A stretch of DNA of 64,000 bases from Brumimicrobium glaciale (GCF_004152935.1 NZ_SETE01000001.1:310001-374000), one strand, 5' to 3'. Shown: positions 9,469 to 18,170, numbered from the stretch's first letter. Made by a program: numbers and translations. Notes: generated by a model not told the origin, from the sequence alone.

Positions 9469-11106
9469 TTACATCTTTTCAACTCCAAAATAAAACCGCT
9501 CTAAATCTGGTTTTACTTTATCCAGTTTTCTTGTTCCTCGTAATTTCTGCCATTCTGAAGTCGGTTTAATTCTCTTCATTCGCTCTTTAATTCCCACATC
9601 AATCGGCATCTCAAAGTTTGCTACTGAAGTTTCCCAACGGTAATAAATTCTCCATTTTTCTTTCTTCAATTGAAGTGTTGGTACTTCTGTATGATAAAGG
9701 TATTGCTTGAAAATAGGAGTGAGGGTTTCGTCAGAATTGGCTTCGAAAAACGCAATAACCTCTTCTGTATTCGTAATTTTATGTTTGAATGTTTCGCTGA
9801 AATTTTTTAGTAAAGCCCACCATTTTTCGTCATTGTTAATTACGCCGCGTAAAGTGTTTAACATGTTCGCACCTTTATAATACATATCAAAACTGCCTTC
9901 TTTATTTACACTATAATCTCCAATAATTGGTTCTTCATTTGATATCATTGTTTTTTGTAAACCGATTAAATATTCAAGTGCTTTTTCTTTTCCCCAGCGA
10001 CATTCAATATAAACTGCTTCGGCGTAAGAAGTAAAAGCTTCATGAATCCACATATCTGCAATATCCGATGAGGTAATGCTGTTTCCAAACCATTCGTGTG
10101 CAGATTCATGAATGATGATAAAGTCAAACTTCATCCCAACTCCAGTTTTGGAAATATCTGTTCCATCATATCCCATTTTAAACTTATTTCCATAAGCTAT
10201 TCCACTTTGGTGTTCCATTCCCAAATAAGGTGATTCAATTAACTTATAAGAATCTTCTACGAAAGGATATTCTCCAAAATGTTCGTAAAAACATTCCATC
10301 ATCGGATGAACTTCTTGAAATTGCTTTTTGGCTTTTTCTAGATTATAGGACAACACATAATAATCTAGGTCTAAATCACGAAAATTGTCCGAAAAGTGAA
10401 CATAATCACCAATATTCAGGATAATGTTGTAACTATTGATTGGATTTGTGACTTTCCAGCTCCATTCTGTAACTCCATTTCCTAAATCTTTCTTCCCAGT
10501 AAATCGTCCATTGGAAACATTCATAAGTCCATTGGGAGCAGCAACATGAATTTCTACTTCTTCAGGTTTGTCGCTCTGATGGTCTTTGTTCGGATACCAA
10601 AGACTCGCTCCCGTTCCTTGAACAGCTACACTTACCCAATCCTTTCCGTTTTTATCTTTAGAAAATACAAACCCACCATCCCAAGGTGGTTTTACAGCAA
10701 CAATTGGTTGACCTGAAAAGTGGAAACTTAAACTGTCTGTAGTTTCTGGAATTAATGCTTTTTCAAATGAAATAAAAACAGCGTTAAATTCTCTTTTATA
10801 GGTCAATTTGGTTCCATGATAAATGATAGAATCCACTTCCATATTCGCAAATAAATCCAATTGCATCACGGGCATATTTTCTAAAACACGAAAGGAGATT
10901 TTATTGAATCCAGAAATGAATTTTTTATCCGGTTCAACTTTAACATTCAGATTGTATTTCAAAACATCAAAACTGGTGCGTTCGGGTCGCAATGAACCAC
11001 GTAAAGTGTCTGCTTCGGTATATTCTTTTTGACCTTGAAATACTTGGGCTTGAATAAGAAATGAGCCGGTGAAAATTATGAATAGAATCAAGTATTTTAG
11101 AGACAT
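9469..11106 (-). CDS. M1 family zinc aminopeptidase, secreted
   Basis: A 545-residue exported metallopeptidase related to aminopeptidase N. It has a signal peptide (ending FLIQAQ), the N-terminal beta domain, the exopeptidase-type motif GMEHQSG (the GAMEN equivalent), and the zinc site HESAHEWFGN near residue 333 followed 18 residues later by the Glu of WIHEAF. It lacks the long C-terminal helical domain of E. coli PepN, as do many Bacteroidota homologs. It probably trims peptides in the periplasm. The gene is monocistronic, with a 404-bp repeat-bearing gap upstream. Confidence 0.92.
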   Translation of the reverse strand: MSLKYLILFIIFTGSFLIQAQVFQGQKEYTEADTLRGSLRPERTSFDVLKYNLNVKVEPDKKFISGFNKISFRVLENMPVMQLDLFANMEVDSIIYHGTKLTYKREFNAVFISFEKALIPETTDSLSFHFSGQPIVAVKPPWDGGFVFSKDKNGKDWVSVAVQGTGASLWYPNKDHQSDKPEEVEIHVAAPNGLMNVSNGRFTGKKDLGNGVTEWSWKVTNPINSYNIILNIGDYVHFSDNFRDLDLDYYVLSYNLEKAKKQFQEVHPMMECFYEHFGEYPFVEDSYKLIESPYLGMEHQSGIAYGNKFKMGYDGTDISKTGVGMKFDFIIIHESAHEWFGNSITSSDIADMWIHEAFTSYAEAVYIECRWGKEKALEYLIGLQKTMISNEEPIIGDYSVNKEGSFDMYYKGANMLNTLRGVINNDEKWWALLKNFSETFKHKITNTEEVIAFFEANSDETLTPIFKQYLYHTEVPTLQLKKEKWRIYYRWETSVANFEMPIDVGIKERMKRIKPTSEWQKLRGTRKLDKVKPDLERFYFGVEKM

Positions 11107-11216
11107 GGAAGTTTTTTATGCTAAAATAACCATCCTTCGTCCAAGTTCTTCAAAAAATCATGGGCATTCTTCAAATGATTTACCTAAAATTTCATTTATG
11201 AAATTTCCCTAAGCGC

Positions 11217-11461
11217 TAGTACGGACGATTTGCAAATCGTCCGCTACTTCGCTATCCTTAGCTTAAAGACCATTCTGAAAAACAAAAACTTCATATATTC
11301 CACCAATTCTTTTCATTCTTTATAAGTGAATATCTGTTCATTATAGAGGCTAATTTCAATCAACATAATTTTCAAACAATTCAGCGAATAGCTTTCTCCA
11401 TAAAAATCACTTATGCATTCTGCCCAACATTGTGCTGACGATTTGCAAATCGTCCGTACTA
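11217..11461. repeat. REP-doublet-like element: two inverted 25-bp palindromic units
   Basis: The unit at 11217-11241 is the exact inverted copy of 11437-11461 (25 bases). Each unit itself contains a perfect palindrome centred on TTTGCAAA (11222-11243 and 11437-11454). The 195 bases between them show no gene. Next to the second unit is a further hairpin, CTTTAACGC/GCGTTAAAG at 11471-11490. This accounts for most of the gene-free gap 11107-11510 and looks like a REPIN or small MITE. Confidence 0.7.
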
Positions 11462-11510
11462 ATGTATGAGCTTTAACGCAAGCGTTAAAGAGGGGAAATC
11501 TTTGGATTTT

Positions 11511-12995
11511 TTATTCCTTATCCAACTCCTTCAAAAAACCTTCTGCATTTCCTAAATGCGTCTCTTTTTTCTCATCTGACATTTTATTCCAAGTATTTAC
11601 CATCATTCCAGTCCTTGGATTCTTTTTGAAGAAATCTTGGTGCTCATAAATGAATCTCCAGAATAACCCATCCCAAATTGGTTCCCAATCTCCTTTCGGA
11701 TAATCGCTCATTTTTTTGATGTAATTGGAACCTCCGATATAAGGTTTCGTTGCGAAAGTTCCACCATCTGCAAATTGTGTCATTCCGTAAACGTTAGGAA
11801 CCATCACCCAATCATACGCATCGATGAATAACTCCATAAACCAACGGTAAACTTCTTTTGGATCAAATTCACAGAGTAACATGAAATTCCCAATCACCAT
11901 TAATCTTTCAATGTGGTGACAATATCCAGTTTTTAAAATCTTTTTAATTGTTTGGTCAATCGGGTCAATTCCTGTTGTTCCATCGTAAAAACTTTTCGGT
12001 ATTTTTCTATCAAATTCCCAGTAGTTTTTCGTTCTCGAATAACTTCCTTTACATTCATACATTCCTCTTATGAATTCTCTCCATCCAATAATTTGTCTTA
12101 CAAATCCTTCAGTAGAATTAATTGGAATATCCTCTTCTTTGGCGAATTTTAAGGTCTGATCAATAACCTTCGTTGGAATCAATAATCCATTATTCAGTAG
12201 TGGTGAAATAACACTGTGATTCAAAATGGAATCGTTTTTTACAATCGCATCTTCATAAATTCCAAAGTCGTAAAATCTGAATTCAAAGAATTGATCTAGC
12301 CATTCTTGTGCACTTTTAAAGTCTAAGGGATAATAAGGATATTTAGATAATTCACCTGGATTTTTAGAAAAGTGTTTCTCCGTGTATTCAATCGCTTCTT
12401 CCCATAACTTTGTTGATTCTGGAAATTGAATACTTGGCGGAGTCTTACCTTTCGGATACTTCTTTCTGTTTTCTGTATCATACGTCCATTTCCCTCCTTC
12501 TGGCTCGCCATCTTTGTCCATCATGATGTCCAACTTTTTTCTTTGCTGCTTATAAAAAGTAGTTTGGAAAAATGATTTTTTATCTGCTCTAAAGAAATCT
12601 GATAAATCGTCTTTTGTGTTGATAAATTGTGGACTATCTAAGATTTGTAATTTGATAGATTTAGCAACAGCAGTCAATCTTTTTTGAAGATAATTATCGA
12701 CTGGATCAATGCAATAAATTTCCTCAATTTTTTGTGCATCAATTTCCTTTTTAAAGTTGCGAATATCTGCTAATTCATCATTCGCGGAAATGTATTTCAC
12801 GGTACATCCTTTCTCTTCTAAGTAATCTTGATATCCTTTCATTGTTGCACGATGAAAAGCGATTTTTTGTTTGTGAAACCCATATTGCTTAAAGAATAAA
12901 TGTTCTTCGATGATATAAAATTCGTTCTTGTTAGAAAGCAATTCACTTTCTTCAAAAAGTTGATGTGGAAAAATTATATTAATTGCTTTTTTCAT
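11511..12995 (-). CDS. Photolyase-related protein (PhrB/FeS-BCP-like family) lacking the iron-sulfur cysteines
   Basis: A 494-residue protein of the deoxyribodipyrimidine photolyase-related family (PF04244 type), whose studied members are bacterial (6-4) photolyases with FAD, a lumazine antenna and a 4Fe-4S cluster. The N-terminus IIFPHQLF, the central IIGWREFIRGMY and the FAD-region GYCHHIERLMVIGNFMLL are family signatures. In iron-sulfur members the segment after 'MSDY' carries C-x2-C and a further Cys; here it reads MSDYPKGDWEPIWDGLFWRF with no cysteine. So it should be a cluster-free variant. It lies 345 bp downstream of the other photolyase genes on the same strand, separated by repeats. 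Confidence 0.85.
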   Translation of the reverse strand: MKKAINIIFPHQLFEESELLSNKNEFYIIEEHLFFKQYGFHKQKIAFHRATMKGYQDYLEEKGCTVKYISANDELADIRNFKKEIDAQKIEEIYCIDPVDNYLQKRLTAVAKSIKLQILDSPQFINTKDDLSDFFRADKKSFFQTTFYKQQRKKLDIMMDKDGEPEGGKWTYDTENRKKYPKGKTPPSIQFPESTKLWEEAIEYTEKHFSKNPGELSKYPYYPLDFKSAQEWLDQFFEFRFYDFGIYEDAIVKNDSILNHSVISPLLNNGLLIPTKVIDQTLKFAKEEDIPINSTEGFVRQIIGWREFIRGMYECKGSYSRTKNYWEFDRKIPKSFYDGTTGIDPIDQTIKKILKTGYCHHIERLMVIGNFMLLCEFDPKEVYRWFMELFIDAYDWVMVPNVYGMTQFADGGTFATKPYIGGSNYIKKMSDYPKGDWEPIWDGLFWRFIYEHQDFFKKNPRTGMMVNTWNKMSDEKKETHLGNAEGFLKELDKE

Positions 12996-13063
12996 TCTAA
13001 TTCAGTTTTATTCGTCTATAGCGATTTTCGCTAGTAAAGTAATAACCCCAACACAATGGTTGT

Positions 13064-13121
13064 GCGCTGAAATGGCACGCGGATGACACGGATGCATGCA
13101 GCGCGGATAACCACGGATTTT
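13064..13121. repeat. Dispersed ~58-bp 'GCGCTG.AATGGCACGCGGAT' repeat, copy 1
   Basis: This segment is about 85 percent identical to the inverse complement of 53552-53608. It is followed by further 'CACGGATTT' fragments to about 13160. It lies upstream of the photolyase-related gene in the gap 12996-13340. A partial relative (ATCCGTGCCATCTGCGTTCC) is seen near 6522-6542. Confidence 0.7.
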
Positions 13122-13234
13122 CACTTTTGGTGAATGTGGATTTTCACGGATTTCGTACGATCAATAATTTTAAATAGTTTCTACAAATAATTTCGGTATT
13201 TCCAATTCTTCGATAAGAAAATTTCAAAGACAAG

Positions 13235-13317
13235 GCTTGTGAATCCGATAGCTATCGGATTTATTATTGCAATCATCCCGACTGTCAACGTCGGGATGAT
13301 TGCAATAATAAACAAGC
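13235..13317. repeat. Nested hairpins (cruciform-like element)
   Basis: Outer arms GCTTGT (13235-13240) and ACAAGC (13312-13317) enclose a perfect 20-base palindrome (13242-13261, core CCGATAGCTATCGG) and a perfect 21-bp stem (13262-13282 with 13290-13310) around a 7-base loop. It begins 24 bases after the DUF2256 gene, so it may end that operon's transcript. Confidence 0.75.
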
Positions 13318-13340
13318 ATAACGCAGGATTTGAACTTTTC

Positions 13341-13478
13341 TTACGAAGAATTTTTGTTTCTTCTGCAGCGTTCACCACAATATTTCACCTCCTCCCAATT
13401 CTTTTCCCACTTCTTTCTCCAAGTAAAAGGAAGTTCACAAACTAGACATATTTTCGTTGGTAAATGCTGTTTTTTCAT
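13341..13478 (-). CDS. DUF2256 mini-protein
   Basis: A 45-residue gene. The frame starts at ATG 13478 and reads [20 protein letters not shown], then a basic/aromatic middle ([14 protein letters not shown]), then [11 protein letters not shown]. The CxxC ... CxxxC pairs and the 'PFTWRKKW' centre are the DUF2256 signature. Its ATG overlaps the stop of the flavin reductase gene by four bases (ATGA), which is strong evidence of translation. DUF2256 genes are typically found beside cryptochrome/photolyase genes; the role is unknown but zinc binding is likely. Confidence 0.85.
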   Translation of the reverse strand: MKKQHLPTKICLVCELPFTWRKKWEKNWEEVKYCGERCRRNKNSS

Positions 13479-14104
13479 TCGAAAGAAGGGATTTCGTCTG
13501 GTTTTACATGCGGAAATGAATTTAGCTTTTTCAATTTATAGTAAGAACCCAGTCCTGAAATCCCAACACAATCGTAACTTTCTAAATCTATTTCACCCAA
13601 TTCATTTATGTGGTCATCAAGAATCTTGATTAAAATTACTTCGCCAATAACCAAAGTACATCTGTTGGGCAAGAGGATGCTTTCGATGTGTTTTAATCCG
13701 AATTTCACAGCGCTGTCTTTTACAAATGGAGCATGAAAATCGGATATCATTTCTTGATCGATATTCATCCGTTTAAATTCCGATTCATTCAAGTTTAAAT
13801 TCGCAGAAGTATAATGTGCTTTTTGAATGAAAGATTCAGAAATATTATTCATTGTATAGAATCCTGTTTCCTCAATGTTATACAAAGTATCTCTAGGATT
13901 TTCACCTGCTGGACGAATAATAAATCCAATTTGTGATGGCTTCGTTCCTAAGTGAATCACTGAGGAGAATATCGCCACATTATCTACTCCATCTTTGGAA
14001 CGAGTTGCAATAAGATTCGCTGGTTTCACACCCGTAATTGTATTGATTAAATTCAAACGATAAACGCGCTCTAATTTGTTAATTGTTTTTTCTTCTAAAA
14101 GCAT
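13475..14104 (-). CDS. Flavin reductase-like (split-barrel FMN-binding) protein
   Basis: A 209-residue protein with the split-barrel flavin-binding pattern: [20 protein letters not shown] near the N-terminus, [20 protein letters not shown] in the middle and a strand block [13 protein letters not shown]. Such proteins bind FMN and often reduce flavins with NAD(P)H. It overlaps the upstream photolyase gene by 26 bases and the downstream DUF2256 gene by four, so it is part of one polycistronic message. Supplying reduced flavin to the photolyases is an attractive inference, not shown by the sequence. Confidence 0.85.
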   Translation of the reverse strand: MLLEEKTINKLERVYRLNLINTITGVKPANLIATRSKDGVDNVAIFSSVIHLGTKPSQIGFIIRPAGENPRDTLYNIEETGFYTMNNISESFIQKAHYTSANLNLNESEFKRMNIDQEMISDFHAPFVKDSAVKFGLKHIESILLPNRCTLVIGEVILIKILDDHINELGEIDLESYDCVGISGLGSYYKLKKLNSFPHVKPDEIPSFE

Positions 14105-15551
14105 TGTCTCGTGTGTGTTTCTTGATTATTCTTTGACTTTCGTTTTGCACCATTGGGTCTTTCCTGTGTCCCCAAATTTTATCTCTGGCAATTCTCGCTG
14201 TTTCAGTTAAATCAACAACTGGGTCAGGATAACTCAAATCTATGTCATTGAAAACTTTATCCATTTGCGTCATTTTCCATGGTTCATGTATAAACGCTGC
14301 AGGAACATTTTGAAGTTCCGGAATCCATTTTTTGATGAATATTCCTTCAGGATCATGTTCAATTGAGTTCTTCACAGGATTATACATTCTCACCGTGTTA
14401 ATTCCCGTTGTTCCTGCTTGCATTTGAAATTGAGGATAATGAATTCCTGGTTCATAATCGAGAAACAATCTCGCCAGATGATAAACGCCAGTTCTCCAAT
14501 CACAATCGAGATTAAAGCACAGAACAGACACCAACATGGCCCGCATCCTAAAATTCACCCAACCCGTTTTGTGTAAACATCGCATACAAGCATCGACCAA
14601 TGGAAATCCAGTATTGCCAGTCTTCCAAGCTTCTATTAGTTTTTCATTATTGGCGTAAACGAGATTTTCATAACCGCGATTTATGCATCTTGTTTCGTAC
14701 TCGCATTCGTTTTCAAATTTCTGAATAAAGTGGCAATGCCATTTTAATCTGGTCAACATTCCACTGAATGCTTTCTGATATCTGTCGTAATTTGGATGTT
14801 CATTTACATAATGAAAAGCTTGTTTTACACTCAGATTTCCCCAAGCCAAATAAGGAGAAATCCTTCCACAAGATGTTCTTGCTTCATTTGGTTTTGAAAT
14901 GTGATTGTTGTAATTTTTACCGCGATCAACGCAAAATGATCTTAGGTATTTACGTGCAAATACTTCCCCAGGCTTTTGAAATTCAGCAGGATATTCTTTT
15001 AAACTTTCTTCGAGTTTCTTGTCTAATTGAAAAGGATGATTTATTTCAATTGCTTCTTGAAAAGTATAATTGTTAGGAACCGTATTGATTTTCATGTTTT
15101 TCAACCATTCTTGATCCCAAGTATTCCTGTTTTTTATTCCACGAATTACATTGTCTTTCTGAAATTCCATTCCGCGAATATCTGCTTCTTGGAAGTATTG
15201 ATCAACTGCTTTATCTCTTTCCCAAGTTTGCATTATTCCACTTTCTTGGTAAGCGAAAACTTTATTGATTCCGAAATTTTCATTCAAATATTTAAAGACT
15301 TCAACTGTTTCTGCATGGAAAACCAATACTTTTCTACCAAATTCAGCGAGTTTTTCATTCATTACCTCAATAGAATGATAAATAAACTGCAAATGACGCA
15401 AAGAACAATCAGGATAATTAATTGCCGAAGGTTCAAATATATAAATAGGAATATAGGGCGCATTTGATTTCTCAGCAGCATAAAAAGGAAGATGATCTTG
15501 TGTTCTGAGATCTCTTTTTAACCAAACGATATTTAGTCCTTGATTTTCCAT
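14079..15551 (-). CDS. Cryptochrome/photolyase family flavoprotein (full length)
   Basis: A 490-residue member with normal domain order. The N-terminal antenna-type alpha/beta domain opens with [16 protein letters not shown]. The FAD domain carries [43 protein letters not shown] and [15 protein letters not shown], followed by [18 protein letters not shown]. These fit blue-light DNA repair enzymes, but the subclass (CPD, 6-4 or signalling) is not clear to me. It sits 8 bases after the shorter paralog and overlaps the flavin reductase gene. It is probably light- or stress-induced with its neighbours. Confidence 0.9.
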   Translation of the reverse strand: MENQGLNIVWLKRDLRTQDHLPFYAAEKSNAPYIPIYIFEPSAINYPDCSLRHLQFIYHSIEVMNEKLAEFGRKVLVFHAETVEVFKYLNENFGINKVFAYQESGIMQTWERDKAVDQYFQEADIRGMEFQKDNVIRGIKNRNTWDQEWLKNMKINTVPNNYTFQEAIEINHPFQLDKKLEESLKEYPAEFQKPGEVFARKYLRSFCVDRGKNYNNHISKPNEARTSCGRISPYLAWGNLSVKQAFHYVNEHPNYDRYQKAFSGMLTRLKWHCHFIQKFENECEYETRCINRGYENLVYANNEKLIEAWKTGNTGFPLVDACMRCLHKTGWVNFRMRAMLVSVLCFNLDCDWRTGVYHLARLFLDYEPGIHYPQFQMQAGTTGINTVRMYNPVKNSIEHDPEGIFIKKWIPELQNVPAAFIHEPWKMTQMDKVFNDIDLSYPDPVVDLTETARIARDKIWGHRKDPMVQNESQRIIKKHTRDNAFRRKNN

Positions 15552-15559
15552 ATTTTAAA

Positions 15560-16651
15560 CTACCATTGGATTTCTTTTTTGCATTTTTTCCAGAATTTAA
15601 AGAAGGAGGAATGATAACCTTTCACATTACTCATCCAATCTCTATCTTCCGACTTCCCAAGATAATGATTGTTTGTCGGGTGTTCTTTAAAGATTATTTT
15701 TTCAGAAGAAATCTGTTCATTTAATTCTGAAAATTCACCAATAAAAATTTGAATTCCTTGAATGTTTTTCGTCAAATCAATGGCGAAATCTAAACACTTT
15801 TGACCCACAGGATTTGCTTCAAAAAATGAAGGTTCGATCAGAAAAACACGTTGAACATCTTCATCAGAATACCAAATTGGATCAATGTTGTAATAGTTGT
15901 AAATCAAAGTAGTTTTATTTGGCTCCAAATCTAGATTCTCCTGTTTTGGAAAAATAAGTTTAACATCAGGCAGAACAGTTTCTGCTAATATTTCTGGAAT
16001 TTCAAAATCATCAAATTCACTGTAATCTACATCCAAGAAAGTTCCTGTTTGATTGCTCTCGAAAAAACGATTGATGTTCTCTTGGTTAGCTACATATTTC
16101 TTATTAGAAAATGCACCAGCCACCCATTGCCAACTCAAATGATTACTTGCTAAATCTCCATCCAACAAATGAGAATACAACCATTTCGCAGGAACTAACC
16201 AATGTGATTTTGCCATGTTACAGCAAATCGCTGCAACGTACATTCGCATGTGATTGTGCATGTAACCAGTTGCATACAATTCATTAATTGCATTATCTAC
16301 TGCAATAATTCCTGTTTTGGCTTCTACAATTGCTCTTGGTATTTCGTGACTTGAAACGTCAGATTGTGGCTGCTTTAAATCAGTGTATATCTCCTCTTTT
16401 TTGTCAATCCAGACTTGTTGCCAATAATCTCTCCAAGCTAATTCTTGAACCAATTTTTCAGTTTTCTCCCAAGGGATTTCCAGACTTCGAATGTGTTCTA
16501 AAATGACCTTAGTGGAAATAAATCCACGTGAAATGTATGGACTCAAAAAAGTAACTGCTCCGTTTTTATAATTACGTGTAGCAGCATATTTTTCTGGGGC
16601 AATTTCAGAAATCCTTTGCTTTACAGCGGATATGTCTGTTGGGAATTCTAT
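15560..16651 (-). CDS. FAD-binding photolyase-like protein with apparent reversed domain order; non-canonical start
   Basis: The frame reads IEFPTDISAVKQRISEIAPE ... GAVTFLSPYISRGFIS ... VQELAWRDYWQQVW ... GYMHNHMRMY ... HLSWQWVAGAFSNKKYVANQ, which is the cryptochrome FAD domain. No N-terminal antenna domain precedes it. Instead the last ~130 residues (TLIYNYYNIDP, VQRVFLIEPSFF, IQGIQIFIGEF, DRDWMSNVKGYHSSFFKFW) look like an alpha/beta domain. The only standard-type start is a TTG at 16546, which would drop 35 family-like residues. The frame instead reaches ATA at 16651-16649, overlapping the upstream stop as ATAG. I place the start there tentatively. Confidence 0.8.
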   Translation of the reverse strand: MEFPTDISAVKQRISEIAPEKYAATRNYKNGAVTFLSPYISRGFISTKVILEHIRSLEIPWEKTEKLVQELAWRDYWQQVWIDKKEEIYTDLKQPQSDVSSHEIPRAIVEAKTGIIAVDNAINELYATGYMHNHMRMYVAAICCNMAKSHWLVPAKWLYSHLLDGDLASNHLSWQWVAGAFSNKKYVANQENINRFFESNQTGTFLDVDYSEFDDFEIPEILAETVLPDVKLIFPKQENLDLEPNKTTLIYNYYNIDPIWYSDEDVQRVFLIEPSFFEANPVGQKCLDFAIDLTKNIQGIQIFIGEFSELNEQISSEKIIFKEHPTNNHYLGKSEDRDWMSNVKGYHSSFFKFWKKCKKEIQW

Positions 16652-16917
16652 CGCTTTGAGATTTTATTGTTTGAAATACTATTCTGACGGGAACATTTGA
16701 AACGTGTAATTTCATCGCTTCTTTTATTCAAATGTTTATTACTCACATTGCTGTTTACGCGTTTTCTCCAGAGATTAAAAGAACTTCTTTTCAAAGTTTT
16801 CCGCATCAGTTGAATTACATCAGCCTCTGTTTTACCAAATTGAAATTCAATAGCTTCAAAAGGTGTTCTGTCTTCCCAAGCCATTTCGATTATTCTATCT
16901 GTTTCTCTTTCTGTCAT
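16648..16917 (-). CDS. TIGR03643/DUF2805 family protein
   Basis: An 89-residue protein, first gene of the photolyase operon. The sequence IIEMAWEDRTPFEAIEFQFG followed by QLMRKTLKRSSFNLWRKRV and a basic tail SNNKISKR is the TIGR03643 pattern, a small helical domain that could be DNA-binding. The family regularly travels with cryptochromes. Its stop codon overlaps the next reading frame by four bases. Function unknown; a regulatory or DNA-associated role is inference. Confidence 0.85.
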   Translation of the reverse strand: MTERETDRIIEMAWEDRTPFEAIEFQFGKTEADVIQLMRKTLKRSSFNLWRKRVNSNVSNKHLNKRSDEITRFKCSRQNSISNNKISKR

Positions 16918-17051
16918 AATTTGAGTAAAAGTTTATCGTTTCTCGTAGACTTATAAAACACGAAAAAGTATAAAATGTTCTATTTAAACCTTTACTTTTT
17001 TGAGAGAATCAAGAAGTTTTTGTTCACACATTAAGTTCTATTCAAAGCTTT

Positions 17052-17071
17052 TATTTACCTATATTTACCTA
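17052..17071. promoter_or_regulatory. Tandem 10-bp direct repeat in the divergent promoter region
   Basis: TATTTACCTA occurs twice head to tail at 17052-17061 and 17062-17071, in the 173-bp gap between the photolyase operon and the divergent oxidoreductase gene. Spacing of one helical turn suits an operator, but no binding protein is encoded nearby. Confidence 0.35.
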
Positions 17072-17090
17072 ATAGGCTAAACTCAAATCA

Positions 17091-17777
17091 ATGGATATGA
17101 AAAGAACTGCAACATTACTTGGCGCAACAGGATTAATTGGGGGACATATTCTCGACTTTTTAAAGAAAGATTCAGCATTCGATGAAGTAAGAATTATCGT
17201 AAGAAGACCTTTGAAAATAGATCATCCAAAAGTTAAGGTCGTGGTAATTGACTTTGAAGATGAAGCCCAATTCAAATCTGCAATGGAAGGCAGTGATGTT
17301 GTTTTTTGCGCAATTGGAACTACTCAAAAGAAAGTCAAGGGAGACAAAAAACTGTACAGAACTATTGATTTCGATATTCCTGTCAACGCAGCCAAACACA
17401 GTATAAAATATGGTTGTAAGCAGTTTCTTATTGTTTCTTCTTTAGGAGCGGATAGTAAAAAGAAAGGATTCTACTTAAAGCTAAAAGGAGAAGTTGAAGA
17501 TGCACTAAAAGAGAAAGTTCATTCACCTGTAGGCTTCGATTCTTTATCGATTTTCAGACCTTCGTTATTATTAGGTGATCGTTCAGAAAGTAGAATCGCA
17601 GAAGGAATTGGACAATTTTTCTCTAAAGCATTGAAGTTTTTAATACCTGGAAATTACAAGCCAATCGAAGGAAAAGATGTTGCCAAAGCGATGGTTGAAG
17701 TGGCGAAATTAGATAAAAAAGGAGTAGAGATTTATCATTATGAGGAGATGGAAGGGTTAATTAAAAATGAAAAGTGA
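17091..17777 (+). CDS. NAD(P)-binding oxidoreductase (atypical SDR)
   Basis: A 228-residue Rossmann protein. The nucleotide-binding motif GATGLIGGHIL is at residues 9-19, followed by VVVIDFEDEAQF, DVVFCAIGTT and FLIVSSLGAD, typical of the NAD(P)H-binding/NmrA-like extended or atypical SDR group. A second ATG two codons in (17097) could also be the start. It is divergent from the photolyase operon, and such genes are often found with cryptochrome clusters, so shared regulation is plausible. The substrate is unknown. Confidence 0.88.
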   Translation: MDMKRTATLLGATGLIGGHILDFLKKDSAFDEVRIIVRRPLKIDHPKVKVVVIDFEDEAQFKSAMEGSDVVFCAIGTTQKKVKGDKKLYRTIDFDIPVNAAKHSIKYGCKQFLIVSSLGADSKKKGFYLKLKGEVEDALKEKVHSPVGFDSLSIFRPSLLLGDRSESRIAEGIGQFFSKALKFLIPGNYKPIEGKDVAKAMVEVAKLDKKGVEIYHYEEMEGLIKNEK

Positions 17778-17879
17778 AAAATGCAAAATTGGATTTTGAA
17801 TTTCATTATTATATTCTCCCAAGAGTAAAGCGCTTCGATCTGATATTCACTTTTTATGTAGAGGGAGAGTTTATTTATA

Positions 17880-18170
17880 TTAGACTTCTATCGAAATATT
17901 AACTTTTCCTCCAAGTCCTTTTTCTACTATGTCAAATAAAGTTTTTAAAGTTAGATTACTTCCATTATTTTCGACACGAGAAATATAAGTGCGTTTTTTG
18001 TTAATCAGTTCGCCAAGCTGCTCTTGGGTCAGATTTTTTTCCTCACGTGCATTTCGCAAAAGCAAGCCTATTTTAAATGATTCAAAATCTCTTTCGAGTT
18101 CATCTCTGCGCTCAGTTCCTTCTTTTCCATAAACTGTATCTTTTATGTCTTTCCAGCTTTTAGTTTCCAT
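17880..18170 (-). CDS. HigA-like helix-turn-helix antitoxin
   Basis: A 96-residue XRE-family DNA-binding protein. The HTH spans roughly residues 38-70 (LRNAREEKNLTQEQLGELIN, then KRTYISRVENN). The N-terminal KSWKDIKDTVYGKEGTERRD and the C-terminal GGKVNISIEV are typical for antitoxins paired with RelE/HigB toxins. Its start overlaps the end of a ruined toxin gene by 11 bases. The antitoxin frame itself is intact, which suggests it is still expressed, perhaps as an autoregulator or an anti-addiction module. Confidence 0.88.
   Translation of the reverse strand: METKSWKDIKDTVYGKEGTERRDELERDFESFKIGLLLRNAREEKNLTQEQLGELINKKRTYISRVENNGSNLTLKTLFDIVEKGLGGKVNISIEV

Noticed and set aside
13181-13629. 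Several overlapping 65-99 codon frames around 13.2-13.6 kb
   Set aside because: They cross the nested hairpins and lie antisense to DUF2256 and the flavin reductase gene; the minus-strand DUF2256 frame explains the coding signal.
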